DNA from: SHZI01 sp964407855
GTDB taxonomy: Bacteria; Pseudomonadota; Gammaproteobacteria; Steroidobacterales; GCA-2729495
DNA length: 8,701 bases
Direction: 5' to 3'
Assembly (NCBI GenBank): GCA_964407855.1
Contig: CAYOXI010000080.1
Coordinates: forward strand, 1 to 8,701
Part shown: positions 1 to 6,192 of the stretch, in pieces
Numbering within the stretch: position 1 is the stretch's first letter
Layout: each line of letters begins with the position of its first letter
Notes under the pieces: generated by a model
The model's input: the letters and a program-made list of their open reading frames with translations, nothing else
The model's database searches: none
What the model was told of the DNA's origin: nothing
Program-made: the position numbers and the translations under genes

Positions 1-1204
1 CGCGGCGTTCGAGCACCTGCATGATGTGCCAGCCGAAGGGGCTGCGGAAGGGTTCACTGACCTCGTCAATTGCGAGGCTGTTCATCACCTGCTCGAAGGC
101 GGGGACGAAATTGCCGGGGCCATTCCAGCCCAGTTCGCCGCCCTCCAGCGCCGACTGCGGATCCTGCGAGACCGCCTTTGCGACGGCGGCGAAATCCTCG
201 CCGCCGAGGATCCGTTCCCGGATCCTGCTCAGCTGCTGCCGCGCATTGTCGTCATCGAGGATCGCGTTGGTGGTGAGCAGGATGTGCCGCGCCCGGGTCT
301 GGTCTTCCATGATCGCCTCGCCGCCACGCTGGTCATCGAGGCGGATCAGGTGAAAGCCGCTGGCGTTGCGGATCGGCTCGGAGACCTGGCCCTTGGCCAG
401 CCCGGGCGCCACGTCGGCAAACAGGCTGGGCAGCTCGCCGCCCTTGCGCCAGCCCAGGCTGCCGCCTTCGAGGGCCTGTTGACCGCTGGAGTAGGCCACG
501 GCGAGCTGCGCGAAATCCTCGCCCTGCCGGATCCGCCCGGCGATGGCCCGGATCTGCTCATCGGCGGCGTTGATCTGGTCCTGGGGTGCATTGGCGGGCA
601 CGGCAATCAGGATATGCGACAGCAGATACTCCTGGCGCAGGCTGGCCTGGCCGGCCTGCCGGGCCAGGTGGGCCTCCAGCTCGGCGGGTGAAACCGAGAT
701 GCGCTGCAGGACATCCCGCTGCCGCAGCTGGTCAATCGCGATCTGCTCGCGAAGTTCCCGTCGGTACTGGGTGTAGTCGACACCTTCGCGGGCCAGCATG
801 GCCGGCAGATCGGCCAGCGACACATCGTTGCGCTGGGCGATGTTGTTGAGCGCGATGTTGAGCTGCTCGTCCGAAACCCGGATTCCCAGCCGGTCGGCGC
901 GCTGCAACTGCAGCTGCTGGATGATCAGGCGATCCAGGATCTGGCGCTGCAGGATCTGCGCCGGCGGCAGCTGGGTGCCCTGGGCCTGGAGGCGTGCGAC
1001 GATCTCGGCGGTTTCACTCTGCAGCTCGCTCTTCAGGACCACGCCGTCATTGACGACGGCCACGATGCCGTCCAGCAATTGCCCGCTGCCGCTCAGCTCG
1101 CGGGTCTGGGCGTGCACGGTGGCCGGTGGCAGCACGAGCGCCACGGCAAGGATCAGTACGGGGAGCCCTGCCCAGCGGGCCGGCCGGTGATTTTGCTGCG
1201 TCAT
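1..1204 (-). CDS. surA: Periplasmic chaperone and peptidyl-prolyl cis-trans isomerase SurA (3' end cut off by window edge)
   Basis: SurA escorts unfolded outer-membrane proteins across the periplasm to the BAM complex. Read on the minus strand from the ATG at 1204-1202, the frame is open for 401 codons to the window edge; the E. coli protein is about 428 residues, so roughly 30 are missing. A signal peptide is visible (hydrophobic stretch about 12-28, likely cleavage after VHA at residue 32). The N-terminal chaperone domain covers about 43-175 and starts with the typical LDGIVAVVNDGVVLKSEL. Two parvulin domains follow: the first about 191-290 (SHILIAVP, GGSLGW, FHLIRL), the second from about 302 (RARHILL, GGELGW, FGWHIMQVLE). 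The gene starts 14 bp after the lptD stop, so the two are probably co-transcribed, which is the usual arrangement. No strong Shine-Dalgarno is visible. Identification is very secure. Confidence 0.96.
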   Translation of the reverse strand, partial: MTQQNHRPARWAGLPVLILAVALVLPPATVHAQTRELSGSGQLLDGIVAVVNDGVVLKSELQSETAEIVARLQAQGTQLPPAQILQRQILDRLIIQQLQLQRADRLGIRVSDEQLNIALNNIAQRNDVSLADLPAMLAREGVDYTQYRRELREQIAIDQLRQRDVLQRISVSPAELEAHLARQAGQASLRQEYLLSHILIAVPANAPQDQINAADEQIRAIAGRIRQGEDFAQLAVAYSSGQQALEGGSLGWRKGGELPSLFADVAPGLAKGQVSEPIRNASGFHLIRLDDQRGGEAIMEDQTRARHILLTTNAILDDDNARQQLSRIRERILGGEDFAAVAKAVSQDPQSALEGGELGWNGPGNFVPAFEQVMNSLAIDEVSEPFRSPFGWHIMQVLERR

Positions 1205-1218
1205 GACGGGTCGTGGAT

Positions 1219-3432
1219 TCAGTAACGATCGAAGCGATCGTAGCCCAGAATACCACGTTCAAGAAGCCGCTCCGCCGGGCTGCCACTGCTGCCGAAGCCC
1301 TTCAGCAGGAGCTGCACGTTCACCGAGGAGTCCGAATCCCCGTCGCGGCTGGTCAGGTTCCGCCGGGCGATGAGGCGGACGCCCCAGCAGCAGGTGGAAT
1401 ACTCCAGCCCCACGAAACGTTCCAGTACCTGCCGGTCCAGCAGCGAGTAGTCGAAACGCCCGACAATGCTCAGGCTCCTGGTCAGCGGCCAGGCCCCGGC
1501 GATATCGATCTCGCGCAGGCTGTCGCGGCGATAGCGGTAGGAGAAGTTCAGGATCCGGTAGTCGTCCGGCCGGTACAGCAGCCGGGCTTCGCCGAGCTCC
1601 GTGACCCGTTCGTCCGAGTCCCACTGGTAGCCCAGCTGCAGGTTCCATTGATCATTGATGTTCATGCCCAGCTCGGCCACGTAGTCCGAGGCGCTGTCCT
1701 CGCTCGGGAGTTCCCCGGGAAGAACCACATCCCGGGAACTGAAGTACTGCGTCTCACCGATGGTGGCGGTGAGGAACTGCGAGCCATCGCGTGCCCGGAT
1801 CAGCCGCGTGGTAATGCCAACGCTGAGCTGGTTGGTGTCGCTCAGCCGGTCCAGGCCCACGTAGCGGTTCCTGCGGAAGAGCTGTACCAGGTTGAAGTCC
1901 GGCTCGATGGTGTCGAAGACCGGCAGATCGGCCTGGTCCCGGAAGGGGATCTGGACATACTGCACCCTGGGCTCGATGGTCTGCAGCCAGTTGCCGCCGG
2001 CCCCCCAGGAACGTTCCAGCACGGTGCGCAGGTCCACGCTGTAGATCGGCGCCGTCCGGCTGGGCGTGTCATCGGCCCCGGGGTCGGTATCCCGCAGGTT
2101 GTAGGCCGTGTAGTCCAGAGCGACGGTGGGCGCGAGAGAAATTGGTCCCATCTGGAGCGGCAGCGTCAGTTCCGGCAGCACGTGGGCGCGCAGCCCGGTG
2201 ACGCCCTCATCGCGGTCGAAGTACGTGACCTCGGAGTGCACGCCGAGCTCCAGCCCGAGGGGCGCGCCCGGCCAGAAGCCGCCGACCAGCAGTTCAGGCA
2301 GCCGCCGGTAAGGTTCGTCCTCGGCCAGGATGGCCTCATTGAGGGTTTCGTAGTCCTCGACCCGCAGCCGGGCGCGCCAGACCTCATTGAAGAACTCGAG
2401 TTCACCCCGCCGCCGCAGATGGGTCTGGCTGGTATTGGCCAGGCCACGGGTCAGATCCTCGAAATAGGCGCCATCCGACACGTCGGTCACGTCCACCGTA
2501 CCGCGCCAGCGGCCGGGCAGGAGGGACTGGTTGAACCAGGACACGAAGCTGCGGTTGTCGCCGGTGACATCGTCATCGGGCAGGAACTCGCCGGCCAGCA
2601 CGCCCCCGGTGCCACCGGCCAGGTAGCGGAACTCGCCGCGCGCCTGCAGCCCCCGCTTTGACATGTAGTAGGGCGCGAGCGTGGCGTCGTAGTTCGGGGC
2701 CAGGTTGAAGTAGTAGGGCTGGAGGAATTCCAGGCCGCGCTGGTCGCTGTTGCCGACGTCCGGCAGCAGCAGGCCGGACTTCCGGCGGCCATCCACCGGG
2801 TAGGTGAGGTACGGCACGTAGGCGATCGGCACGCCCTTGAACTCCAGGCGGGCATTGCGCGCCGTGGCGACGCCGGTTTCCCGGTCGACGGTGAGCTTGC
2901 CCGCCCGCAGCAGCCAGTCGTCCTCGCCCCGCGCGCAGGTGGTGTAGGTGACGTCCTCGAAAGACAGGATCTGCTCGGCCTGCAGCGAGAGGGTCCCGGC
3001 GGACCCACGGGCAGGGACGCTCAGCAGGTCGAACTCCGTGCCGTCCATCCGGAAAAGGCCCGTGTTGCTGTTGTAGAGCGCCGCGTCCCCACGCACCGCG
3101 AGTTTCGGATCACGGAGTTCCACGTTGCCGGCGATGGAAAACTCCCCGGTGTCCGGTTCGAAACGGGCTGAATCGGCGCCCAGCCGGGTCTCACCGCGCC
3201 GGATGAGCAGGCGCTGGTCGAAGATGATCGGGCCATCGAGGTTCAGTTCCACCGACCGCGTGGTGACATCAATCCGGTCGGAGTCGACGGGTCCGTCGTC
3301 GGACCCGGCAGCCGGCTGGCCGACAAGGGGCGGCAGCGCCGGAATCGGACAGCCGATAACGGGCACTGGCTCCTGGTCAGCCGCCAGCGCGAGCGGTGTC
3401 CAGAGCAGGAGCATCAGCAGCCCACGCGGCAA
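1219..3432 (-). CDS. lptD: LPS-assembly outer-membrane protein LptD
   Basis: LptD forms, with the lipoprotein LptE, the outer-membrane translocon that places lipopolysaccharide in the outer leaflet. The predicted 737-residue protein is close to family length (about 780 in E. coli). It has a signal peptide ending near ALA (residue 17), an OstA/LptA-like periplasmic domain at about 52-180, and a large beta-barrel region from about 190 to the end with the family stretch LLPDVGNSDQRGLEFLQPYY. All four cysteines expected for the inter-domain disulfides are present: C28, C166 and the adjacent pair C681-C682. The start chosen is TTG at 3432-3430. An ATG at codon 7 is possible but would remove the only positive charge of the signal peptide; an in-frame CTG further upstream cannot be excluded. 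surA follows directly. A divergent 91-bp spacer separates it from murU. Confidence 0.96.
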   Translation of the reverse strand: MPRGLLMLLLWTPLALAADQEPVPVIGCPIPALPPLVGQPAAGSDDGPVDSDRIDVTTRSVELNLDGPIIFDQRLLIRRGETRLGADSARFEPDTGEFSIAGNVELRDPKLAVRGDAALYNSNTGLFRMDGTEFDLLSVPARGSAGTLSLQAEQILSFEDVTYTTCARGEDDWLLRAGKLTVDRETGVATARNARLEFKGVPIAYVPYLTYPVDGRRKSGLLLPDVGNSDQRGLEFLQPYYFNLAPNYDATLAPYYMSKRGLQARGEFRYLAGGTGGVLAGEFLPDDDVTGDNRSFVSWFNQSLLPGRWRGTVDVTDVSDGAYFEDLTRGLANTSQTHLRRRGELEFFNEVWRARLRVEDYETLNEAILAEDEPYRRLPELLVGGFWPGAPLGLELGVHSEVTYFDRDEGVTGLRAHVLPELTLPLQMGPISLAPTVALDYTAYNLRDTDPGADDTPSRTAPIYSVDLRTVLERSWGAGGNWLQTIEPRVQYVQIPFRDQADLPVFDTIEPDFNLVQLFRRNRYVGLDRLSDTNQLSVGITTRLIRARDGSQFLTATIGETQYFSSRDVVLPGELPSEDSASDYVAELGMNINDQWNLQLGYQWDSDERVTELGEARLLYRPDDYRILNFSYRYRRDSLREIDIAGAWPLTRSLSIVGRFDYSLLDRQVLERFVGLEYSTCCWGVRLIARRNLTSRDGDSDSSVNVQLLLKGFGSSGSPAERLLERGILGYDRFDRY

Positions 3433-3466
3433 GGGTTCCCCCGGGAATCCAGTGACAGGAGGCCGC

Positions 3467-3495
3467 AGTATAGCGGCGGGGAATTGCTCGCGGTC
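3467..3495 (-). promoter_or_regulatory. Possible lptD promoter
   Basis: Within the 91-bp spacer between lptD and murU, the minus strand carries TATACT at 3472-3467, a five-of-six match to a sigma-70 -10 box, 34 nt upstream of the TTG start. The -35 region at 17-bp spacing (GACCGC, 3495-3490) is a poor match, so this would be a weak or activator-dependent promoter. I did not see a convincing sigma-E type site. On the plus strand, TAACAT at 3512-3517 sits only 6 nt before the murU ATG and has no good -35, so no murU promoter is called. Inference from sequence only. Confidence 0.35.
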
Positions 3496-3523
3496 CGCCC
3501 GCCTTTGGCCCTAACATGCATCG

Positions 3524-4228
3524 ATGCGCGCACTCATTCTTGCAGCAGGTCGCGGGGAGCGCATGCGTCCCCTCACCGACGAGCTGCCAAAGCCCCTGCT
3601 GTCCGCCGGCGGGCAACCGCTGATCGAGTACCACATCCACGCCCTGGCGCAAGCCGGTGTGCGGGAACTCGTGATCAACCTGTCGTGGCAGGGTGACAAG
3701 CTGCGCCGCCATCTGGGCGACGGCAGCCGCTTTGGCGTGACCATCGCCTGGAGCGAGGAAGGGCCGGTACCCCTGGAAACCGGCGGTGGGATCCACCATG
3801 CACTGCCGCTGCTCGGCCCGGAACCCTTCTGGGTGGTCAACGGCGATATCGCCTGTGACTTCGCCTTTGCGTCCCCGCCCACCCGCGTCGGCCGTCTGGC
3901 CCACCTGGTGCTGGTGCCCAATCCCGACCACCATCCGTGCGGCGATTTTGTACTCCGCGACGGGCTGATCGTGGGCGAACCCGCCGACGGCGAGCCCCGG
4001 CTCACCTTTGCGGGCATCTCGGTGCTCGAGCCTGGGCTATTTGCCGGCCAGGTTCCCGGCCGGTTTCCACTGGCCCCGCTGCTCCGGCAGGCTGCGCGCA
4101 GCGGCCAGGTCAGCGCCGAGCTGCACCGGGGCCGCTGGTCCGATGTGGGCACGCCCGAACGGCTGCGCCAGCTGGACTCAGCCTTGCGCGGGCAGGTGGT
4201 CGACGGTGTCGCCGGTCCGGACACCTAG
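3524..4228 (+). CDS. murU: N-acetylmuramate alpha-1-phosphate uridylyltransferase MurU-like
   Basis: MurU converts MurNAc-1-phosphate and UTP to UDP-MurNAc in the recycling route that bypasses de novo UDP-MurNAc synthesis and fosfomycin's target. The 234-residue cytoplasmic protein opens with the nucleotidyltransferase signature LAAGRGERMRPLTDELPKP (6-24). It has ETGGGI (85-90), the metal-binding NGD at 106-108, the HLVLVPNPDHH and TFAGISVL segments, and the closing WSDVGTPERL. These match my recollection of Pseudomonas MurU better than the sugar-1-phosphate enzymes GlmU or RmlA, and the length is right (about 223 in P. putida). In pseudomonads murU lies beside lptD, preceded by the kinase gene amgK; here the ATG is 91 bp from lptD with no kinase between. 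A related mannose-1-phosphate guanylyltransferase is the main alternative. The 3' end overlaps convergent lipB by 51 bp. Confidence 0.86.
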   Translation: MRALILAAGRGERMRPLTDELPKPLLSAGGQPLIEYHIHALAQAGVRELVINLSWQGDKLRRHLGDGSRFGVTIAWSEEGPVPLETGGGIHHALPLLGPEPFWVVNGDIACDFAFASPPTRVGRLAHLVLVPNPDHHPCGDFVLRDGLIVGEPADGEPRLTFAGISVLEPGLFAGQVPGRFPLAPLLRQAARSGQVSAELHRGRWSDVGTPERLRQLDSALRGQVVDGVAGPDT

Positions 4229-4840
4229 CGCCACCGCCAGGCACTCCGTCAGCACGCGGCTGACGGCCGGGAGTTCCGCCGGCACGCCCAGCGCGGCCAG
4301 CGACGTGACCTCGAGGTCCGGGTAGCCGCAGGGATTGATGCGCCGGAACGCGGCGAGGTCCGGTGCCACATTCAGCGCGAGGCCGTGATAGCTGCAGCCG
4401 CGCCGGACCCGGAGCCCCAGGCTCGCGAGCTTCGCGCCATTGACGTAGACGCCGGGCGCTTCCCGCCGCGCCGTGGCGACGATATGCTCGCGCGCCACCA
4501 GCGCGATCACGGCATCCTCGAGCCGCATCACCAGCTCCCGGATGCCCAGGTTCGCGCGCTTCAGGTCGATCAGCACATAAGCCACCAGCTGGCCCGGCCC
4601 GTGCCAGGTCACCTGGCCACCGCGGTCGGTCTGCGCGACCGGCGTGGAACCCGGATCCAGCAGATGGGTGCGCGCGGCGTTGAGGCCGAGGGTGAACACC
4701 GGCTCATGCTCGAGCAGCCAGAACTCATCCGGTGTGTCCGGCCCGCGGGTGGACGTCAGCGCCTGCATCGCGGCCACGGCGCCTGCGTACGGGGTGAGTC
4801 CCGGCAGGCGGCGGATCGTCACCGGTGGCAGCTGGCGCAC
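4178..4840 (-). CDS. lipB: Octanoyl-[acyl-carrier-protein]:protein octanoyltransferase LipB
   Basis: LipB moves the octanoyl group from octanoyl-ACP to lipoyl domains of 2-oxoacid dehydrogenases and the glycine cleavage H protein, before LipA inserts sulfur. The 220-residue protein (213 in E. coli) carries the family signature RGGQVTWHGPGQLVAY (73-88), NGAKLASLG with the catalytic lysine K137, YHGLALNV (151-158), and INPCGYPDLEVTS with the acyl-accepting cysteine C171. The start chosen is GTG at 4840-4838, preceded by a strong GGGAGGA 7 nt upstream. A longer frame from 4903 only reads through the ybeD 3' end and is unlikely. Once the gap artefact is collapsed, lipB lies 31 bp after ybeD, the usual order. 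lipA does not follow; murU converges instead, with a 51-bp overlap of coding sequence. Confidence 0.96.
   Translation of the reverse strand: MRQLPPVTIRRLPGLTPYAGAVAAMQALTSTRGPDTPDEFWLLEHEPVFTLGLNAARTHLLDPGSTPVAQTDRGGQVTWHGPGQLVAYVLIDLKRANLGIRELVMRLEDAVIALVAREHIVATARREAPGVYVNGAKLASLGLRVRRGCSYHGLALNVAPDLAAFRRINPCGYPDLEVTSLAALGVPAELPAVSRVLTECLAVALGVRTGDTVDHLPAQG
4246..4266. other. Perfect 8-bp inverted repeat downstream of murU
   Basis: CCGTCAGC and GCTGACGG form a perfect 8-bp stem with a 5-nt loop, starting 17 nt after the murU stop codon and lying inside the 3' coding part of lipB. There is no T-run after it on either strand, so it is not a standard intrinsic terminator. It could stall polymerase or protect the murU mRNA 3' end, or be chance in GC-rich coding DNA. 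Confidence 0.4.
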
Positions 4841-4847
4841 GGAGCAG

Positions 4848-4854
4848 TCCTCCC
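4848..4854 (-). promoter_or_regulatory. Ribosome binding site that decides the lipB start
   Basis: On the minus strand this reads GGGAGGA, close to the anti-Shine-Dalgarno complement, 7 nt before the GTG at 4840-4838. It is the best ribosome site seen in the window and supports the GTG start of lipB over a longer frame entering from the ybeD end. Confidence 0.75.
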
Positions 4855-4865
4855 GGGGTTGCGCC

Positions 4866-4920
4866 GCCCTGTCAGAGCAGGAACAGCACCTGGTCGCTGG
4901 CACTCAGGCTGCGGTAGATG
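4866..4920. repeat. Left copy of 55-bp direct repeat at the edge of the N gap
   Basis: These 55 bases are identical to 5021-5075. They hold the ybeD stop codon (minus strand, 4874-4872) and the sequence for its last residues, then end abruptly at the Ns. The best reading is a duplicated contig end, not a biological repeat. Confidence 0.9.
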
Positions 4921-5020
4921 NNNNNNNNNNNNNNNNNNNNNNNNNNNNNNNNNNNNNNNNNNNNNNNNNNNNNNNNNNNNNNNNNNNNNNNNNNNNNNNN
5001 NNNNNNNNNNNNNNNNNNNN
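4921..5020. other. Assembly gap of exactly 100 Ns
   Basis: The round length of 100 is a common scaffolder placeholder. Both sides of the gap are the same 55-bp sequence, so the two contigs probably overlap and no genomic sequence is missing. Collapsing the overlap removes 155 bases (100 Ns plus one repeat copy) and gives a normal ybeD-lipB junction. Confidence 0.95.
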
Positions 5021-5075
5021 GCCCTGTCAGAGCAGGAACAGCACCTGGTCGCTGGCACTCAGGCTGCGGTAGATG
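5021..5075. repeat. Right copy of 55-bp direct repeat at the edge of the N gap
   Basis: Identical to 4866-4920 and part of the intact ybeD gene. Its sequence continues without a break into the rest of ybeD at 5076, so this copy has the true upstream context, while the left copy has the true downstream (lipB) context. Confidence 0.9.
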
Positions 5076-5290
5076 TCGTCGAGCTGGCCGCGGCTGGCTG
5101 CGGTGAAGTTGATGGTCACCGCAATGTAGCGCCCATTGCGGCTGGGTCGGGTAGTCACCTCGCCCAGGGCGGCGGATCCCGCATGGGTGCGGACGACTTC
5201 CACCACGTACTGTTCGAAGCTCAGCTCATTCGCGCCCATCACCTTCAGCGGGAAGCTGCAGGGAAACTCCAGGACGCTCTCGTCGTTCAA
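5027..5290 (-). CDS. ybeD: YbeD/DUF493 family protein of unknown function
   Basis: A small cytoplasmic protein of the YbeD (DUF493) family; its structure in E. coli resembles ACT-like regulatory domains, but no function is established. From TTG at 5290-5288 it gives 87 residues, exactly the E. coli YbeD length, and the start LEFPCSFPLKVMG aligns with E. coli LEFPTPFTYKVMG. The remainder keeps the family pattern VVEVVRTHAG, RPSRNGRY and the closing LDDIYRSL. The TTG overlaps the dat stop codon as TTGA, suggesting translational coupling; the same frame is open far upstream inside dat, but that extension is a shadow. It sits just before lipB, as in many gammaproteobacteria, which has led to guesses of a role in lipoate metabolism. 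The gene is complete despite the nearby gap. Confidence 0.9.
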   Translation of the reverse strand: MNDESVLEFPCSFPLKVMGANELSFEQYVVEVVRTHAGSAALGEVTTRPSRNGRYIAVTINFTAASRGQLDDIYRSLSASDQVLFLL

Positions 5291-6162
5291 GTGACCGTGC
5301 CCGCCGGACTCTGTCCCGGCCGGGTGGCCTCGAAGGCCGCCGCGACCTGCCGCCAGACCGGTCCCGGCGCACCCGTACCCACGGGCCGGCCGTCGAGCCG
5401 CACGACCGGTACCACGCCGCGGGTCGCGGCCGCGATCCAGATCTCGTCGGCGGCCCGCAGCCGTGCCTCGGGAATCATCTCGTCCCGGCAACTGAAGCCG
5501 CAGGCCAGCGCCACGGCAAACACCGCGTCGGTGGTGGTGCCCGGCAGGATCTCGGGACCCGCCGGCCGGCGGATCACGGCCCGGTTCTCGACCACCAGCA
5601 CGGAGCTGGCCGAGCCTTCGGCCAGGTGGCCATCGCGGATCAGCAGCGCCTCGCCGGCACCCGCCTCGCGCGCGGCCTGGCGGGCCAGCAGGTTGGCGAG
5701 CAGGGCGGTGGACTTGATGTCGCACCGGCCCCAGCGCTGGTCCGGCAGCGTGATCGCGCTAATGCCCTGGCTGTCCGGATGCGGTTCCGGCACCCTCGAC
5801 GCCATGCCGAATACGGTGGGTCGCACCGCCGGTCCGGGAAAGGCGTGATCGCGGCCGCTGTCGGCGCCGCGGCTCACCTGCAGATAGACGGCCAGGTTGC
5901 CCCCGCCGTTGCGGTCGACGAGACCCTGGATGATGGCGGTCCAGGCTGGCCGGTCATGCGGGTTCGTGATGCGCAGTTCCTCGAGGCTGCGCTCGAGCCG
6001 GTTCAGGTGGGGCTCGAGCAGGAAGCATTGGCCGGCGTAGACCGGGATCACCTCGTAGACGGCATCACCGAAGAGGAAGGCCCGGTCCAGCGGCGACACC
6101 CGCACGTCCGCCAGCGGCAGGAACTGGCCGTTGAACCAGGCGGTGGGCAGGGGCTCGGCCAT
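5287..6162 (-). CDS. dat: D-alanine (D-amino acid) aminotransferase
   Basis: A PLP-dependent fold-type IV transaminase that interconverts D-alanine plus 2-oxoglutarate with pyruvate plus D-glutamate in the cytoplasm. The 291-residue protein shows the catalytic lysine K150 in RWGRCDIKSTALLAN, the cofactor glutamate E182 in EGSASSVL, and Y36 in FGDAVYEV. It also has R104-D-H106, matching the Arg-x-His carboxylate-binding site that separates D-amino acid transaminases from branched-chain transaminases (IlvE) and aminodeoxychorismate lyase (PabC). The ATG at 6162-6160 lies 19 bp after the dac stop with a modest GGCAGG upstream. Lying between the D,D-carboxypeptidase gene, whose product frees D-alanine, and ybeD, it may return recycled D-alanine to D-glutamate; that link is inference. 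Confidence 0.92.
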   Translation of the reverse strand: MAEPLPTAWFNGQFLPLADVRVSPLDRAFLFGDAVYEVIPVYAGQCFLLEPHLNRLERSLEELRITNPHDRPAWTAIIQGLVDRNGGGNLAVYLQVSRGADSGRDHAFPGPAVRPTVFGMASRVPEPHPDSQGISAITLPDQRWGRCDIKSTALLANLLARQAAREAGAGEALLIRDGHLAEGSASSVLVVENRAVIRRPAGPEILPGTTTDAVFAVALACGFSCRDEMIPEARLRAADEIWIAAATRGVVPVVRLDGRPVGTGAPGPVWRQVAAAFEATRPGQSPAGTVT

Positions 6163-6166
6163 TATT

Positions 6167-6192
6167 CGAACCTGCCCGAACCTACTCGAACC
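6167..6192. repeat. Three CGAACC units at 10-bp spacing across the dac-dat junction
   Basis: The hexamer cgaacc (ggttcg on the coding strand) starts at 6167, 6177 and 6187, exactly one helical turn apart; the full 10-mers at 6171-6180 and 6181-6190 differ at two positions. The array covers the end of dac, its stop codon and the region where the dat ribosome site should lie. It may be slippage-born or simply chance. Confidence 0.55.

Noticed and set aside
26..691. 221-codon plus-strand open frame opposite surA
   Set aside because: The minus strand encodes an unambiguous SurA with two parvulin domains; the plus-strand frame shows no family features.
1709..1740. Imperfect inverted repeat AGTTCCCCGGGA / TCCCGGGAACT inside lptD
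   Set aside because: It needs a bulge, lies mid-gene in barrel-coding sequence, and such repeats are expected by chance in GC-rich DNA.
1213..2661. 482-codon plus-strand open frame opposite lptD
   Set aside because: It is antisense to a clear LptD with all family landmarks; its composition resembles a reverse-complement shadow in GC-rich DNA and no protein family is recognisable.
3452..3474. Plus-strand promoter for murU from GTGACA (3452-3457) and TATAGC (3469-3474)
   Set aside because: The spacer is only 11 bp, far too short for a sigma-70 promoter.
4841..4903. Extended lipB N-terminus starting at 4903
   Set aside because: The extra 21 residues come from another frame of the ybeD end; a strong ribosome site and a GTG at 4840 give the normal LipB length.
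4866..4920. A second, truncated ybeD copy left of the Ns
   Set aside because: It is identical to the true ybeD end over exactly 55 bp and stops at the gap, as expected for a duplicated contig end.
5291..5725. Extended ybeD reading frame inside dat
   Set aside because: The upstream part is an Arg/Gly/Ala-rich shadow of dat; the TTG at 5290 gives exactly the family length and N-terminus.
4385..5848. 487-codon plus-strand open frame running through the N gap
   Set aside because: It is only open because Ns are read as unknown residues; it is antisense to lipB, ybeD and dat.
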